DNA of 64,000 nt from Selaginella moellendorffii (lineage: Eukaryota; Streptophyta; Lycopodiopsida; Selaginellales; Selaginellaceae). The position numbers and the translations under genes were made by a program. Shown here in pieces: positions 35,831 to 47,284 of the stretch (position 1 is its first letter; each line of letters starts with the position of its first letter). The notes beneath the pieces were generated by a model that searched no databases, was not told the DNA's origin, and saw only the letters and a list, made by a program, of their open reading frames with translations. The stretch lies in contig NW_003314439.1 of NCBI RefSeq assembly GCF_000143415.4, positions 3,337 through 67,336 of the forward strand, given 5' to 3'.

Positions 35831-36324
35831 AGAAACAAATGAAACTATCCATCTTGAAACTTACCAATAGTCTTTGATTTGTGGAGAATTATACTCCACT
35901 TTTAGATAAATGTTGGCTGTTCACTCATATAAAATATTCCTCTTAAGTTAGACTAAAGTACTATATAAATTGAAAACCTTTACACCAAAGTCTTGTCGCA
36001 TTTAGTTAGTAATTTTTCTTCTTCTTGCAATTTAGTGGAATTTTTGGTAGATATAAAACATATGAAAATAAAAAAAACTACCATCAAATTCTGCAAAATG
36101 TTTATGAATTGTAAGGTACAAACAATTGTGTTCTATTTTGTAACTTTTATACACAGTAAATTTAAAAAGTGATATTATTTTTATTTAAATATATCGCACT
36201 ATCTAGAAAATCTTGACAAAACAAGTTAATCCATAATTAGAGTGTGCACTTCAACTACTTTTATGTTCAACAGGTTATTTTCACCCTTAAGTATATTGTA
36301 TGATATATGAAATATATTTATAGT
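35831..36324. other. AT-rich intergenic region before the gypsy element
   Basis: No gene seen. AT-rich, with several polyA/T runs. Confidence 0.5.
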
Positions 36325-36500
36325 TGTGAGGGCCAAGTGTACGGCTACGATGCCATATACTAATATTAGCATAATGGGATTTTAGTAGCCATCGGATTGA
36401 TTTCAATTTGGACCACTCATTCCTATATATAAACTAGAGTTTTTGGGCTAATTGATATGCATATTTTTTGTATTCCCTTTCCATATTCCAAGCACTCACA
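36325..36500 (+). repeat. 5' LTR of the gypsy element (176 bp)
   Basis: Direct repeat partner of 42470-42645. It contains a CTATATATAAA box at about 36423-36433 that could serve as the TATA element. It begins TGTGAGGGCC and ends AGCACTCACA. Confidence 0.93.
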
Positions 36501-36700
36501 TTGGTGGAGATAAGGGGCACCTTTGATTGTCCCTGAGGAATGCTTAAATTTGGGATTTTGGTTTAAATCTAGCTTTTTGCATTGTCTAGATCTATTATTT
36601 CTTTCTACTTTTTTTTTATCATTTCTCTTCTTTTGCTCTTTCTTTTTCATTCATCTTCATAGCAGATCAGCAATCTCCTCTTTTGACTCTAGAGTAGCAA

Positions 36701-37415
36701 TTGGTCCAATTGTTTAATGCTATGCGCTTGCAATTGAATAATCAAACTCAATTGATAGCGGCATTCACAACACGTGGTACAACTCCTCCTTCTCTTGGTG
36801 CCAATCCTCGCATTCAGCCGGAGTTCTTTCGCAGGAATCCTGGGGATGATGTGTACTATTGGTTCAATCACTTCACAGTGATTGCCATATATTATTCTTG
36901 GGATGATGCTCAACGTTTGCATGAGTTTCCCATGTGTCTCCAAGGGACAACATTGCAATGGTATAATGGTTTGAGCACAGCCACTCGTGGGGATTGGAGT
37001 GTTCTTCCAGATGTCTTCAAACGTGCCTTCGGCCATGTCGACGACTGTGATGATGCCTTCCAACAATTGCATCGTCTTCGCCAAAGGCCATCTGAGTCGG
37101 TGATGCAATTTGGCATTCGTTTCTAAAGTCTTTTGCTTCTTGCGAAGCCTGTCGGAGCGGATCAAGCTAGGAATGTTGTGGCCAGCACTTCGTCAAGATC
37201 TTGTTAGACTTATGCATGCACTTGCTCCTGCCACCCTTGACGATGCTCTTCGCTTGGCACAACGTTATGAGACGTCGCCTCTTCCACTTCTCGCTACATG
37301 TCCTTCAGCTCCACTTCCTATGAGTGATGGTCCTGTTCCAATGGAGGTTGATGCTGCTACTGCTCGAGTCCAAGGACAAGGGCGAAAACGTGGTCGTGGC
37401 TGTGATGTTCGCTAA
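36701..37415 (+). pseudogene. gag of the gypsy element, interrupted
   Basis: Two adjacent frames (36701-37126, 37110-37415) carry a retrotransposon gag domain (NPGDDVYYWFNHFTVIAIYY, GTTLQWYNGL, RPSESVMQFG, then LRQDLVRLMHALAPATLDDAL). The domain is broken by a stop at 37124 with a one-base shift. A Cys-poor zinc-knuckle relic (GHTYRRC) follows. Confidence 0.8.
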
Positions 37416-37717
37416 TGAAGTTGGTCATACTTATCGGCGTTGTCGTGTTTTCCAAATTGGTGACCTCCATTTCCTGGATGGAGACCTTGGCGTTAGCAAC
37501 ATCCCATTGGTGTTGTTGTAGTGGAAGGTTTGGACACCGAGATGCATTCGGGAAACGAAGAGTTGTGTGAATAATAGAGGGACCTTGCGCGAATAAGTCA
37601 GTGACCCCTCCATTTTTCTTTCAGGAGTATCATCAAGGGGTTCACTCGGCAATGGTTTATCCAGTGTTTACTTTCTAAGCTCGTTTTTATAACAAGTGGT
37701 CTCCTATTATTCTCTCC

Positions 37718-39546
37718 ATGTTGGTTGATACAAGTTTGAGTTTATTTTCTATTGCTCAACCTGTTGCCACATGTTGTCGTCTACACTTGCATTGTGCAGC
37801 GGAACTAGTTTTCATTCCTTATGGCAACAGCTGTACACATGCATGTCCACGGGATGAGACAGACCTAGTTGTGCGTGTGGGCGATCTCGAGCTTGAGTTG
37901 CAGTCGTTGCGGGTGGTGCCAAGTCAAGCTTTTAACTTCATTTTTTGTATGGATTGGTTGTAGCACAATCATGCCAAGTGTGACTTTGAGGCTTCTCCCC
38001 CTTATCTCATACTTCCTTATATTTTATCCATTCCTCTCACTTCTGTACCTTTTTGTCCCTCTACTTGTACCTCTCCTTTCATTACTTTTGTTCCCCCACT
38101 ATTTCCTCCTATGTTTCTATCTTGTTCTACTCTTCCCTTTTCTGATCCCTCTGACAATCTTTGTGTTGTAGCAGTGGACCAGCTCATGAAAGAGTATTTT
38201 GAACTCTTTGAATTTGACCTATCGTCTGGGGCTAAGATTGCCACATGTCATCCAATTCCAACCGGAGATGCTCATCCAATCAAGGTTCCCATTCGTTGTC
38301 GGTCACCCAAGAAAATCAAGATTATGCAAATGTCAAAGAGATGTTGGAGAAGGGTGTTATTTAGAAGTCGCGGAGTCCTTGGGCATGTGAACCTCATTTT
38401 GTGACAAAGCCTGATGGGAGTATTCATTTCTGCATCAACTATCATCCGTTAAATGAAGTAACGATCCCAGATGTGTACCCTCTTCCTCACACTGCTGATC
38501 TCTTGGATCGTCTGGGGCGCAGTCGTTGGTTCACTAAACTAGATCTTGCTTCTGAGTACTGGCAAGTACCGATGGCTGAAAAAGATATTCCTAAGGCTGT
38601 TTTTTGTACACCATTTGGTTTGTACGAGTTCTTCGTGATGCCGTTTGGTTTGAACAATGCTCTAGCAACTTTCTAGCAGATGATGGACGGGGTTTTTTGT
38701 GATATGCTGGAGGTGACTGCTGACTTCATTGATGATGTTTTGATCCACTTGGAGGGGATGTGGGAGGAGAACATTCATGATGTTTGTAAAGTGTTGGATC
38801 GGCTATGTGACGTTGATTTAAAGCTGAAGTGGTCGAAGTGTGTGTTTGGGTCCAAAGATACAACTTATCTTGGGTACCGTATTTCTCGTGAGGGTTTGCA
38901 AATTGATCATGACAAACTTGTGGCTATTCTAAAGTTCCCTACTCCGAAGTGTGTGAATGATGTGCAACGCTTCTTGGGCAAGGTGCAGTATCTCGGTTGT
39001 TTTGTGGATCATCTTTCTGATCACATTGCACCATTGCAAGCATTGATTTAGTCATCAACATCATCTTTCATCTGGTCTCCAGATTGTGAGCAGGTGTTTG
39101 GGGATTTCAAAGAGCTATTGATGACTCCTCCAGTTTTGGCATATCCTGACTACACTCGACCTTTTATTTTGCATGTGGATGCTTCTGATATTGGTCTTGG
39201 AGGTGTGTTAATACAAGAGAGCTTGAGTGTACCTAGTCAGCGCCATCCTATTGTGTATATAAGCTGTACATTACAACCAGCGGAAATGAACTACTCCACA
39301 ACAGAGGAGTGTTTAGCAGTAGTTTAGGGTTTCGAGAAACTTCATGCATATCTACATGGTTCTTGAATGTTACTTGAAGGTGATCATGCTGCTATTACTT
39401 CATTATTGAAGTGGAAGAACCTGGTTGGTTGTACTACTCGATGGGCTTTGAAGCTTCAGATATATGATTTTGATGTTATTCATCGTTCAGGGAGTTTTAT
39501 GGCTGATGCTGATGCCCTTTCTCGAACTCCTCTTCCTTCTCCATTC
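37718..39546 (+). pseudogene. Protease, reverse transcriptase and RNase H of the gypsy element, interrupted
   Basis: Protease relic LVDTS and FIFCMDWL at 37718-37963. The RT region at 38170-39050 shows YPLPHTADLLDRL, FTKLDLASEYWQV, FCTPFGLYEFFVMPFGL and the catalytic FIDDVLIH motif (about 38730-38755). RNase H at 39090-39546 shows ILHVDASD, PIVYISCTL and DVIHRSGSFMADADALSR. In-frame stops at 38674-38676, 39049-39051, 39326-39328 and 39364-39366 inactivate it. Confidence 0.85.
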
Positions 39547-39852
39547 TCTTCTCATGTTTCTGACAAGCCTGTTGTTCTAGCCTCTGTGGATTTTCTAGAC
39601 GAGGATTTTGTGAGAAGCTGCGCAGGTTTTTCTATTGGCTGGAGATGCGACGTGATATTATTTAGTATGTGCATAGCTGCGTTTGGTGCCAAGCTTGTAA
39701 TACTCCCCCTTGGGCTGCAGAAGGATGGTTGGAGTCAATTGCAATTTCCCGTCCATTTGAGTTGGTGGCCGTTTGATCTTATGGGACCTTTTCCACGGTC
39801 GACTGTTGGTAATGAGTATATTATTATTGCTTCTGACTACTTGACTCGTTGG

Positions 39853-41586
39853 TGTAAGCGACTAATTTTTCCATTATACTTTAGTCACTTAACCACACCT
39901 TTGACCACTTGGAGGAGTCTCATTCACAACCTTCTGAAGTCCAATTCAGGACTTGGGACTTGCTAGCCTCGAGGATGGCATCTATGCCACTCATCCCTTG
40001 CACTTAGTCCAAGTGCTCCACATGTCCGGTCCCAAAACCGACACCCAAAGGTACCACTGACATATCGGCCCGTTACGCTAAGGCCATGCCCATTCACCTT
40101 TGCCGCACTAGTGGTCCAATACCACTTGCATCACAATCCCGTCTCTCCAAGACTGGGCCAACCATCTGTGAGTGGTCATCCCAGATCCACTCCTTAGCAT
40201 TGTTAGGATGCCTACCGACAAGGGGAACAGCTTTCCCCAATATCCCTCTGTCAGTCCCCGCTAGGTCCCTTTTTGCCCTTGGCTGTGTTTGCCAACACTG
40301 CCACTGGGTCGAGGCCCACAGGCTTGACCACTAAGTCCCATGGTCCTCTGGGACTTCCTCACCACATGACCATATCCTTGGCCACCACACCAAAGGACTG
40401 CTCCTTTTCCTTTCTATAGTCTGGGACTTGGGGACAACACTTCAGAATACTGTGGCCTTACGCGAGCCACTTGGGTACTCTCCCCGCCTTCCACCTTTGG
40501 GTGCTCTAGCCATGGGCTTAGAGCGAGGTTCCGTTGAGCCACGCCTGGTATCCAAGTAGGTAGTGCCACCCACACTTGGACTGGGAGCATCGGCCAGTCG
40601 ATCTCTCGGGGGAACTAGAGCCGGCTTTTGAACACTTCACCAAGCTACCCCGCTTGTTGGTCTGTATTCACTCTAGTCTTGTATTTCCCAGTGGTCAGTT
40701 CATCACCCAACACTAGGTCTGGCCCTTCCTAGGCCAAACTGGCCTTTCCTAGCCAAACTGGCTCCACTGCAGTCCTCCCCCTTACTATACTTTTGGAGCT
40801 CACCAAACCCCCCAGGGTCTAGGAGACGAACGCTTTGGGCTTTCACCCTCTCAGACTCGGACTCGGACTCGGACTCGGACTCGGGCTCGGGCTCGGTCTC
40901 GGTCTCGGCCTCCGCCTCGGTCTCGGTCTCGGTCCCGGTCTCAGCCTCGGTCTCGGTCCCGGTCTCGGTTTCGGTCTCGGTCTCGGTCCCGGTCTCGGTT
41001 TCGGTCTCGGTCCCGGTCTCCGTCTCGACCTCGGACTCCATCTCGGGTCCTTCTCGGACTCCATCTCAGATTCCATCTCAGGTCCATCTCGGACTCCATC
41101 TCGGTCCATCTCGGACTCCATCTCGAACTCCATCTCGGACTCCACTTCGGACTCCATCTCGGACTCCACTTTGGACTCCACTTCGGACTCCATCTCGGAC
41201 TCCATCTCGGACTCCACCTCGGACTCCACCTCAGACTCCATCTCGGACTCCAACTCGGGTCCATCTCGGACTCCATCTCGGACTCCACCTCGGACTCCAC
41301 CTCGGACTCCATCTCGAACTCCAACTCGGGTCCATCTCGGACTCCATCTTGGACACTTCTACGTGTCATGTGTTGGTCCTTTTGGGTCCCTTTTTGGAGT
41401 CTCACTTATTGCTCGCTTCGTGCTTGTTCCTTGAGCACTTTGTTGGGAGTTCCACTCCCACTCTCGACCTTCCAAGTCGAAGCTTTTAGTCCAAACGTGT
41501 TACGCTCGTTTGGCTTTCGCTTCGGCCACTACCACGTGGCACCCTTTCCAGCTCCACTTTGGGGCCTAGGGATTTTGTGTCTCATA
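39853..41586. mobile_element. Nested 1.7-kb insertion with 5-bp target duplication, unidentified
   Basis: GTTGG occurs at 39848-39852 and again at 41587-41591. Exactly between them lies 1,734 bp unrelated to gypsy. It begins TGTAAGCGAC and ends TCTCATA. It encodes nothing recognisable and carries a large simple repeat (40849-41360). No terminal inverted repeats or own LTRs were found by eye, so its class is unknown. Confidence 0.7.
40849..41360. repeat. Low-complexity hexamer and 12-mer repeat block
   Basis: 40849-41040 is a run of CTCGGA/CTCGGT/CTCGGC hexamers. 41040-41360 is built from about 12-bp units of the type GGACTCCATCTC with variants. All six frames are open over long stretches and read as Glu/Ser/Thr or Leu/Gly repeats, which is a consequence of the repeat and not evidence for a gene. 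Confidence 0.9.
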
Positions 41587-42469
41587 GTTGGGTGGAAGTT
41601 AGTGCTCTTGCTAGCGCCTCTGCAACTGCAGTTAGATACTTCCTCCTCAATCGAGTGGTGTTCCAGCATTCTTGTCCAGAGCGGATTCTTTCGGATAATG
41701 GTCCTGCATTTATGGCTGAGGCATTTCATGTTTTGACGTCTTGGTTGGGGATACGCTACACTTTCACAAGTGCTTATCATCCACAATTAAACGGTCTGGT
41801 GGAATGGCTCGTTCGGACATTCAAGGGGATGATTGCAAAGTATGTGAACTTTCAGCATTCAGATTGGGATGGTTATTTGCCGTCTCTTCAGTATGCATAT
41901 GTCATAGGGGTGCAAAGTTTTGTTGGTGCTTCACCATATAAACTTCTATATGGTCATGATCCAATATTACCAACGGAGCTGGGTTTACCTTTGCGATTGC
42001 CACGAGCTACCGATGCTAGGTTATAGGATCAGTATTTGACGAGCATTCTTCCAGTTATCCGAGTAGAGTCTACCTAACATTTAGGCCACGTACAAGTGGA
42101 ACAACAATGGCGGTACAACTCTCATCATCATCCACCTGCAGAGTATAAAGTGGATGATTTGGTGTTAGTTTATTTTCCCCATCTTACGATACGTGGTTTA
42201 TCTAAGGGGCTCCTTGTGCAATGGAAAGGACCGTATTGGGTGTTGCGGCAAGTTGGACCATAAGTTTATGAGGTTCGGCATGACGTCTAGCAGGCCGATC
42301 CTATAAAGATTGTGCATGTGCAACGGTTGAAATGCTTCATAAAAAAGGATCAAGAGCAGTTAATACCACTTATAGATCCGTCGATACCTCCTCTTGACGT
42401 TCCTCTAGATCCTGGCCTATCTTCAAGAGAACCTTGATAGTCTTCCATTATTTTGAGAGGAGGGGATGA

Positions 42470-42645
42470 TGTGAGGGCCAAGTGTACGGCTACAATGCCG
42501 TATATTAATATTAGTGTAGTGGGATTTTGATAGCTATCGGATTGGTTTCAATTTGGGCCACTCGCTCTTATATATAAGTTAAGGTTTTTGGGCTAATTGA
42601 TATGCACATTTTCTGTATTTCCTTTCCATATTCCAAGCACTCACA
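42470..42645 (+). repeat. 3' LTR of the gypsy element (176 bp)
   Basis: Aligns to 36325-36500 without gaps, with 21 differences counted by eye, all transitions. Confidence 0.93.
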
Positions 42646-43728
42646 TAGATAGATATATATTTATACCTATATAAAATATATAAAAATTTAAATTATAATA
42701 AAGTAAAATTTAATTTAATTTAATACATAATAAAATATATGCTAAAAATACTTTGAAAGACTTTTATACCCTTTGAATACACCTTTTTTTAAAGGTTTTT
42801 TTTAAAAATGATATCCTCAGGAATCCATCCAAGTTCTAAAAACATGCTCAACATATCAATTATTTACTTTTTCATATCTAATTATTTTTTCTCTTTAAAT
42901 TTTATCAATTTAAAATAAAATAAAATATATAATTTATAATAAGTTCTTACACACACACACACACACACAGATATATATATGAAATAAAATTCTACCATTA
43001 GCAATAAACTAGTCCAATGAAGTGCTGCTGAATATTATAGTTTCTACCCAGTTATTTCTAGCTTGCAGTTACAAAAGTATAAACCATAATATATGCTATA
43101 GCTCATTATTTGGGCTAAATCGAGGGAAGTACTATTTCCATTTATTTTCTTGCATTGACCAACTTGTATTTTAGTTCATGTGAGATACACAGGCCCTGTG
43201 CAAGAAGCACGATATCTACCGAAGGGAGCAACCACCAAAGTTCCATTCATGTTGGCAATGCAAATGCTGATAACAGCAGAAACAGATTTGGCCCCGCAGG
43301 TTGCTATCAAGTTATCATCATAATACGTGCTCATCATTAAGTTTGAGCACATCCCTAATCCACCACACATGCAAACCCAAAGTTAACTACAAAAGCAAAT
43401 TTCTTATAATTATACTCACTGCATTTGCTTGTTGAATTGCCTAAACTAAAATGAACACCAGAAGAGCAAATACATATAACATTCTCTGAGATTTGATTTG
43501 ATAATATACTGTTTACATTGATATTAACAGTCTTAATTTTCTGGCTGATTTTCCGAGGATTTTTGTGTGTAAATTTTACATAACAATGACAACGCTCCAA
43601 ACCAATGAACGAACACAGGCCATGAAATATTCTTGGAATAGTCCCTTGGTTCGTGAATTAAAATTTTAAAAAATAGCGTATATTCTAGTAGTATCGTTGG
43701 AGGTTTTTCATTTGGTCGATCCAGGGCA
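42646..43728. other. AT-rich intergenic region with CA/TA microsatellite
   Basis: Very AT-rich to about 42960. A (CA)n run of about ten units at 42950-42969 is followed by (TA)n. The remainder up to 43700 has no recognisable gene. Confidence 0.6.
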
Positions 43729-45963
43729 ATGCAGCTTCTCCGGGCGCTATGGCTTCTCTCTGCGCTGCTGTTGCTACTCCTATTGCCGCTTGGGATTCAC
43801 GGCTTGGAGAGCGTCGATCGCGATGCTCTAGAGGAAGAGGATTTGGATCTGGAAGACGAGGATCTCGACACAGTGGAAGGCCCCAGGAGCGATGTGGCTA
43901 TGAATTTCGTGGCCGATCTCACAGATGAGAGCGCGCCGCGCGTGATTTCGTCGCGGGAGTATGTTCTTCTTCTAGGGTACGCGAGCTGGTGTAGCAGGAG
44001 CGCGGCGCTGCTGCCGGAATTCGCAGCAGCAGCATTGGATCTTGCTGGCTATGGCGATGGCAATGGCGCCATTGTCTTTGCCAAGATCGATGCCATTGCG
44101 AATCCAAAGACCGCCAAGCTCTACAATATCAAGGGATTCCCGACAGTGCTCTTCTTTGTCAATGGATCTGTCCAGCAAGCATACTCGGGAGGTGACTCTA
44201 AGTCGGTAAATTTTCCTCTTTCTCGTTCTTTTTGTTCTTCCTCTTTCATGCTCTAAACTAAAAAGAGATTTTTCTGACCAGGGAGGAGATTATCGACTGG
44301 GTGAGAAAGAAAACTGGCTCGCCAGCCTCTACAGTGGTCTCAACGAAAGACGCGGAAAATTTTCTCGCGAATAGTTCTGTCATTGTGGCCGGATTTTTCG
44401 ACAAATTTGAGGTGAGCTTTGTCCTCCTGCTTACGTAGTTTGCTGGATTTATCAAGTTTTGTCCAGGGAGATGACTACAAGAGCTTTATCGGAGCTGCAA
44501 AGCAGGAAGTTGGCACACCGTTTATCCAAACAAACAGCCTCAATGTGGCGCAGACATTTCATTCGAGTATTCGTAAACCACCGATGGTGTGGATACAGAA
44601 GAATGAGCCCGAGTTTTATGTTCCTTTCGGTAAGACCAATTCTCAATCTTCATTCTCAATCGAGACAAATGCTTGTTTCAGATGGAACTTTTAGTGCACA
44701 AAATCTCCTGGATTTTGTCGAGCTCAACAAGTTCCCTGTCGTTGTAAGGATGACGTCTAAGAATGCTGCCAGAATAAACTCCAGTCCTCTTAAGCTTCAG
44801 GTTTGATTGTTTTTTTCCTTTGCGTGTCATTTTCAAATCCCTGTGCAGGTGTTACTGTTTGCAAATGAAATCGACGTGAAAACTGTGTTGCCTCTGTTTG
44901 AGGACGCTGCAATGGCATTCAAGGGCAAGGTACTGTGCTTTGAGTCTGTTAAAAAGTTCTTGAGAGCTAGCTTATCCTTTCGCAGTTGATCTTTCTCGTG
45001 GTAGAAAACAGTGACATAGACTTTGCAATGCCATTTCTCTCGATGTACGGGGTTCAACCTGAGAAGCCTGTTGTGAGTTTTGATCTCGTTTTGTCATTTC
45101 ACATTGTATCTAATACGGCCGTACAACAGATCGTTGCCTTCAACTATGACAATGGCCAAAAATTTCTTCTGGAGGAAGATATCAATCTGCAGAACATTCT
45201 GGTTCGTAATGATAGTATATTCACGAAGTGTTGCATTTCTAACAGCATTGTATGTCCAGGCTTTCTGCCAGAATTTGTTGTCTGGAGATCTTACACAACA
45301 CTATAAATCAGAGCCTATCCCTTCCAAGGTACTGAGACTTTAATCGTGGTTGTCTTGACGGTCGTGGATTTGTGCAGGACGAGAGAGATCTACGAATTGT
45401 TGTTGGGAAAACGTTCGAGAAGATTGTTCTTGATGATTCCAAAGACGTCTTTCTCCAGGTTGGATGTTTTCTTATTTTTACGTCCACTCTTTTGTCTAAG
45501 AGGCTCATGCTTTCGATCACAGATAACTAGCCCATGGTGCGGAATGTGCGAGACAGCCAACAAAACAGTAGCTAAACTCGCGACGTTTTTCAAAGGCATT
45601 CCATCCCTTGTCATAGCGCAGATTGACGCATCTTCAAATGAGCACCCCAAGCTAGAGGTAATATTTTCAAAGTGTAGCCTATTCTTGTTTCTCACCTTCG
45701 TTTTTCCCTTGATAGGTGACGACTTATCCAGCATTTTTGTTCTACCCCGCGGGCCAGAAAAACCAACCTGTAAGTCCAATTCCCTTTTACAAACTCGGTG
45801 TAACTCCTTGCCACAGATCACCGCTCACGCAAAGACAAACTTAAAAGGCCTGGTCCAGTTTGTGAAGAAACACGCAGCCATTCCTTTTGCAATGCCAACG
45901 ACACAGCACACCAAAACCAAAACGAGCTCTACATCATCACCCCCTGATAAAGACGAGCTGTAG
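43729..45963 (+). CDS. ER protein disulfide isomerase-like, PDIL1-5/1-6 type
   Basis: Twelve exons (43729-about 44205, about 44283-44411, 44467-44629, 44682-44800, 44849-44929, 44986-45072, 45130-45201, 45260-45328, 45378-45458, 45523-45657, 45716-45769, 45817-45963). Signal peptide LLRALWLLSALLLLLLLPLG, an acidic linker, an a-type thioredoxin domain with WCSRS (CxxS, second Cys lost), two inactive b domains, an a'-type domain with WCGMC, and a C-terminal KDEL for ER retention. This fits the plant PDIL1-5/1-6 group, whose members also have altered active sites. It likely assists oxidative folding or holds clients in the ER. The exon 1/2 junction is ambiguous: either GTCGGT or GTAAAT donor keeps frame with different acceptors. 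The tail of this gene is duplicated at 55474-55693. Confidence 0.88.
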
Positions 45964-47284
45964 CGAAAACTCCAACGCTGCAATGTGGTAAATAGCAAAG
46001 CTGCTCTCCGGTAAGACGAGAGAAGCGGTAAGCTAAACGACAAGCATAGCTTTTTGTTTCTTCCAAGCTTGAACAGTGGTGTGAGTTACTGCTAAACACT
46101 TACTTCCAGAGAACGCTTACTTCAATTTGTTTTTAATTCCTCCAGAAGAAGCATGATAGTAAACTCCCGAGCATGCTCGCGTACAGGAGCTCGAGTCGCT
46201 GCTCAATCAAAGGCTTTTGCAGTTCACTGCATTCGCAAGATTAAGGACTTCGTCACAGCTGCGAAGATATAAGGTGTCCGAGATAATGGCTTGGATCTCC
46301 AATGAGGAAGAAGGAAACTTCTGATATCTTTCAACCTCCATAACCTTCAGCATAAACATTTAAGAACATATAGCCTCCAATCGTTAGAGACAAAAGCCTT
46401 ACCACACTGTGCTTATCAAATCTTAATGAAGGAAAGTTTTGCTCTAGCTCCAATGCTGCTTAGTTGAGGAGTGCTTGGCAGTGTCACCATAGCTTCCACA
46501 AACGTCCCTCCCATTGCCCCTTTTGCCAGTCGACCGGGATTTAGAAGCAACGTAGTGAGCTTCTCTGTGCGTGGCTAGCTTCACACCAGGCGTGTAGCTT
46601 AAAGACTGCAAAAGAAAAACCACGAAAATCACGTCAGTGAGATACTTGAAACTTCTACCTTGACGAAAGGGACCAAGTCCGACGATAGAACGATGATATC
46701 TGGCGTGCAAGGGAAGTCCAAAGCGCTGGGATTGACAGCGAGGTTCAAACAAGTGCCTAAAGCTGGCGGAAACAATGGATAAAAGCTGGACGAAAAGCAA
46801 TACAAGAGTCAGTGTTAAGGTAGATTTTTGGAGCAAGCTTTTGATACCCTCTTTGGCCAACAAGCTGTGCTCCCAGCCTCGACATTCTATCGCTGGAGGT
46901 GCCCGGTGGATTTCGAGCCGCTTCTTCACTGCTTAGATGTCGAAGGATATCTGTTGTGCAGCAGCCAATGGATACCTCATCCAGGCGAAACACACTTGGA
47001 TTCGGCAGTAGAGATATCTGGAAAATGCGACCAAAACTTAGTCTGAGAAAACAGATTTTTTAGGTACCTGCTGGGATGAATCTTCAAACATGAAACTATT
47101 AAAAGGAGGCTGCCAGCAGGAAAAAAACAAAAGTTAAGAGATTGAGAAACTCATCGGTGAGAGTACCTGAGGAAAAATTCGATCGTGAAACACGTCGCGT
47201 GTGGAGGGAATCAGTATAACCCTCGCCCCTGCTCCTAGAAACTGGCAGTAATCCTCTAGCTATACACATTGAGAAACCGTGAAT
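45726..47284. repeat. Duplicated PDIL/POLA2 boundary, left copy
   Basis: Matches 55474-57016 with high identity and only small indels (for example 9 bp missing near 46580 and 18 extra bp near 45932). It covers the last part of PDIL, the 3' intergenic sequence and the C-terminal coding exons of POLA2 in reverse. It continues after a large insertion at 50380-50633. Confidence 0.9.
46441..47284 (-). pseudogene. POLA2 C-terminal fragment (part nearest the 3' end)
   Basis: Minus-strand copy of the last POLA2 exons. It keeps the motifs FHDRIFPQ, VSIGCCTTDILRHLSSEE, SSDRMSRLGAQLVGQR and TPDIIVLSSDL, spread over exons as in the full gene at 56141-59055. The upstream exons are cut off by the insertion at 47285, so it cannot make a full subunit. 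Confidence 0.85.

Larger units (their letters stand above)
39598..42030 (+). pseudogene. Integrase of the gypsy element, split by an insertion
   Basis: The left part up to 39852 ends in IIIASDYLTRW. The right part from 41592 continues with VEVSALASAS, RILSDNGPAFMAEAF (second catalytic Asp), the HPQLNGLVEWLVRTFKGM segment (catalytic Glu) and SPYKLLYGHDP. The codon phase on each side of the insertion matches. The N-terminal zinc finger is degenerate. Confidence 0.85.
36325..42645 (+). mobile_element. Decayed Ty3/gypsy LTR retrotransposon with nested insertion
   Basis: Flanked by 176-bp LTRs that start TGTGAG and end CTCACA. Internal order on the plus strand is gag (retrotransposon gag domain, about 36700-37270), zinc-knuckle relic (about 37410-37450), protease (LVDTS, about 37720-37960), reverse transcriptase, RNase H (ILHVDASDIGLGGVL, about 39160-39210) and integrase, which is the Ty3/gypsy order. 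Stop codons interrupt gag (37124), reverse transcriptase (38674), the RNase H linker (39049, 39326) and the C-terminal region. A 1,734-bp insertion splits integrase. A purine tract (ttttgagaggaggggatga) precedes the 3' LTR. No clear chromodomain. Flanks show at best an imperfect 4-5 bp duplication (atag-type). Inactive copy. Confidence 0.92.

Noticed and set aside
40835-41434. Long repetitive proteins (Glu/Ser/Thr or Leu/Gly/Ser-Asp) on both strands
   Set aside because: Direct consequence of hexamer and 12-mer repeats without stops; sits inside a transposon insertion.
46444-46929. 161-codon minus frame as an independent gene
   Set aside because: It runs through introns and off-frame parts of the POLA2 fragment.
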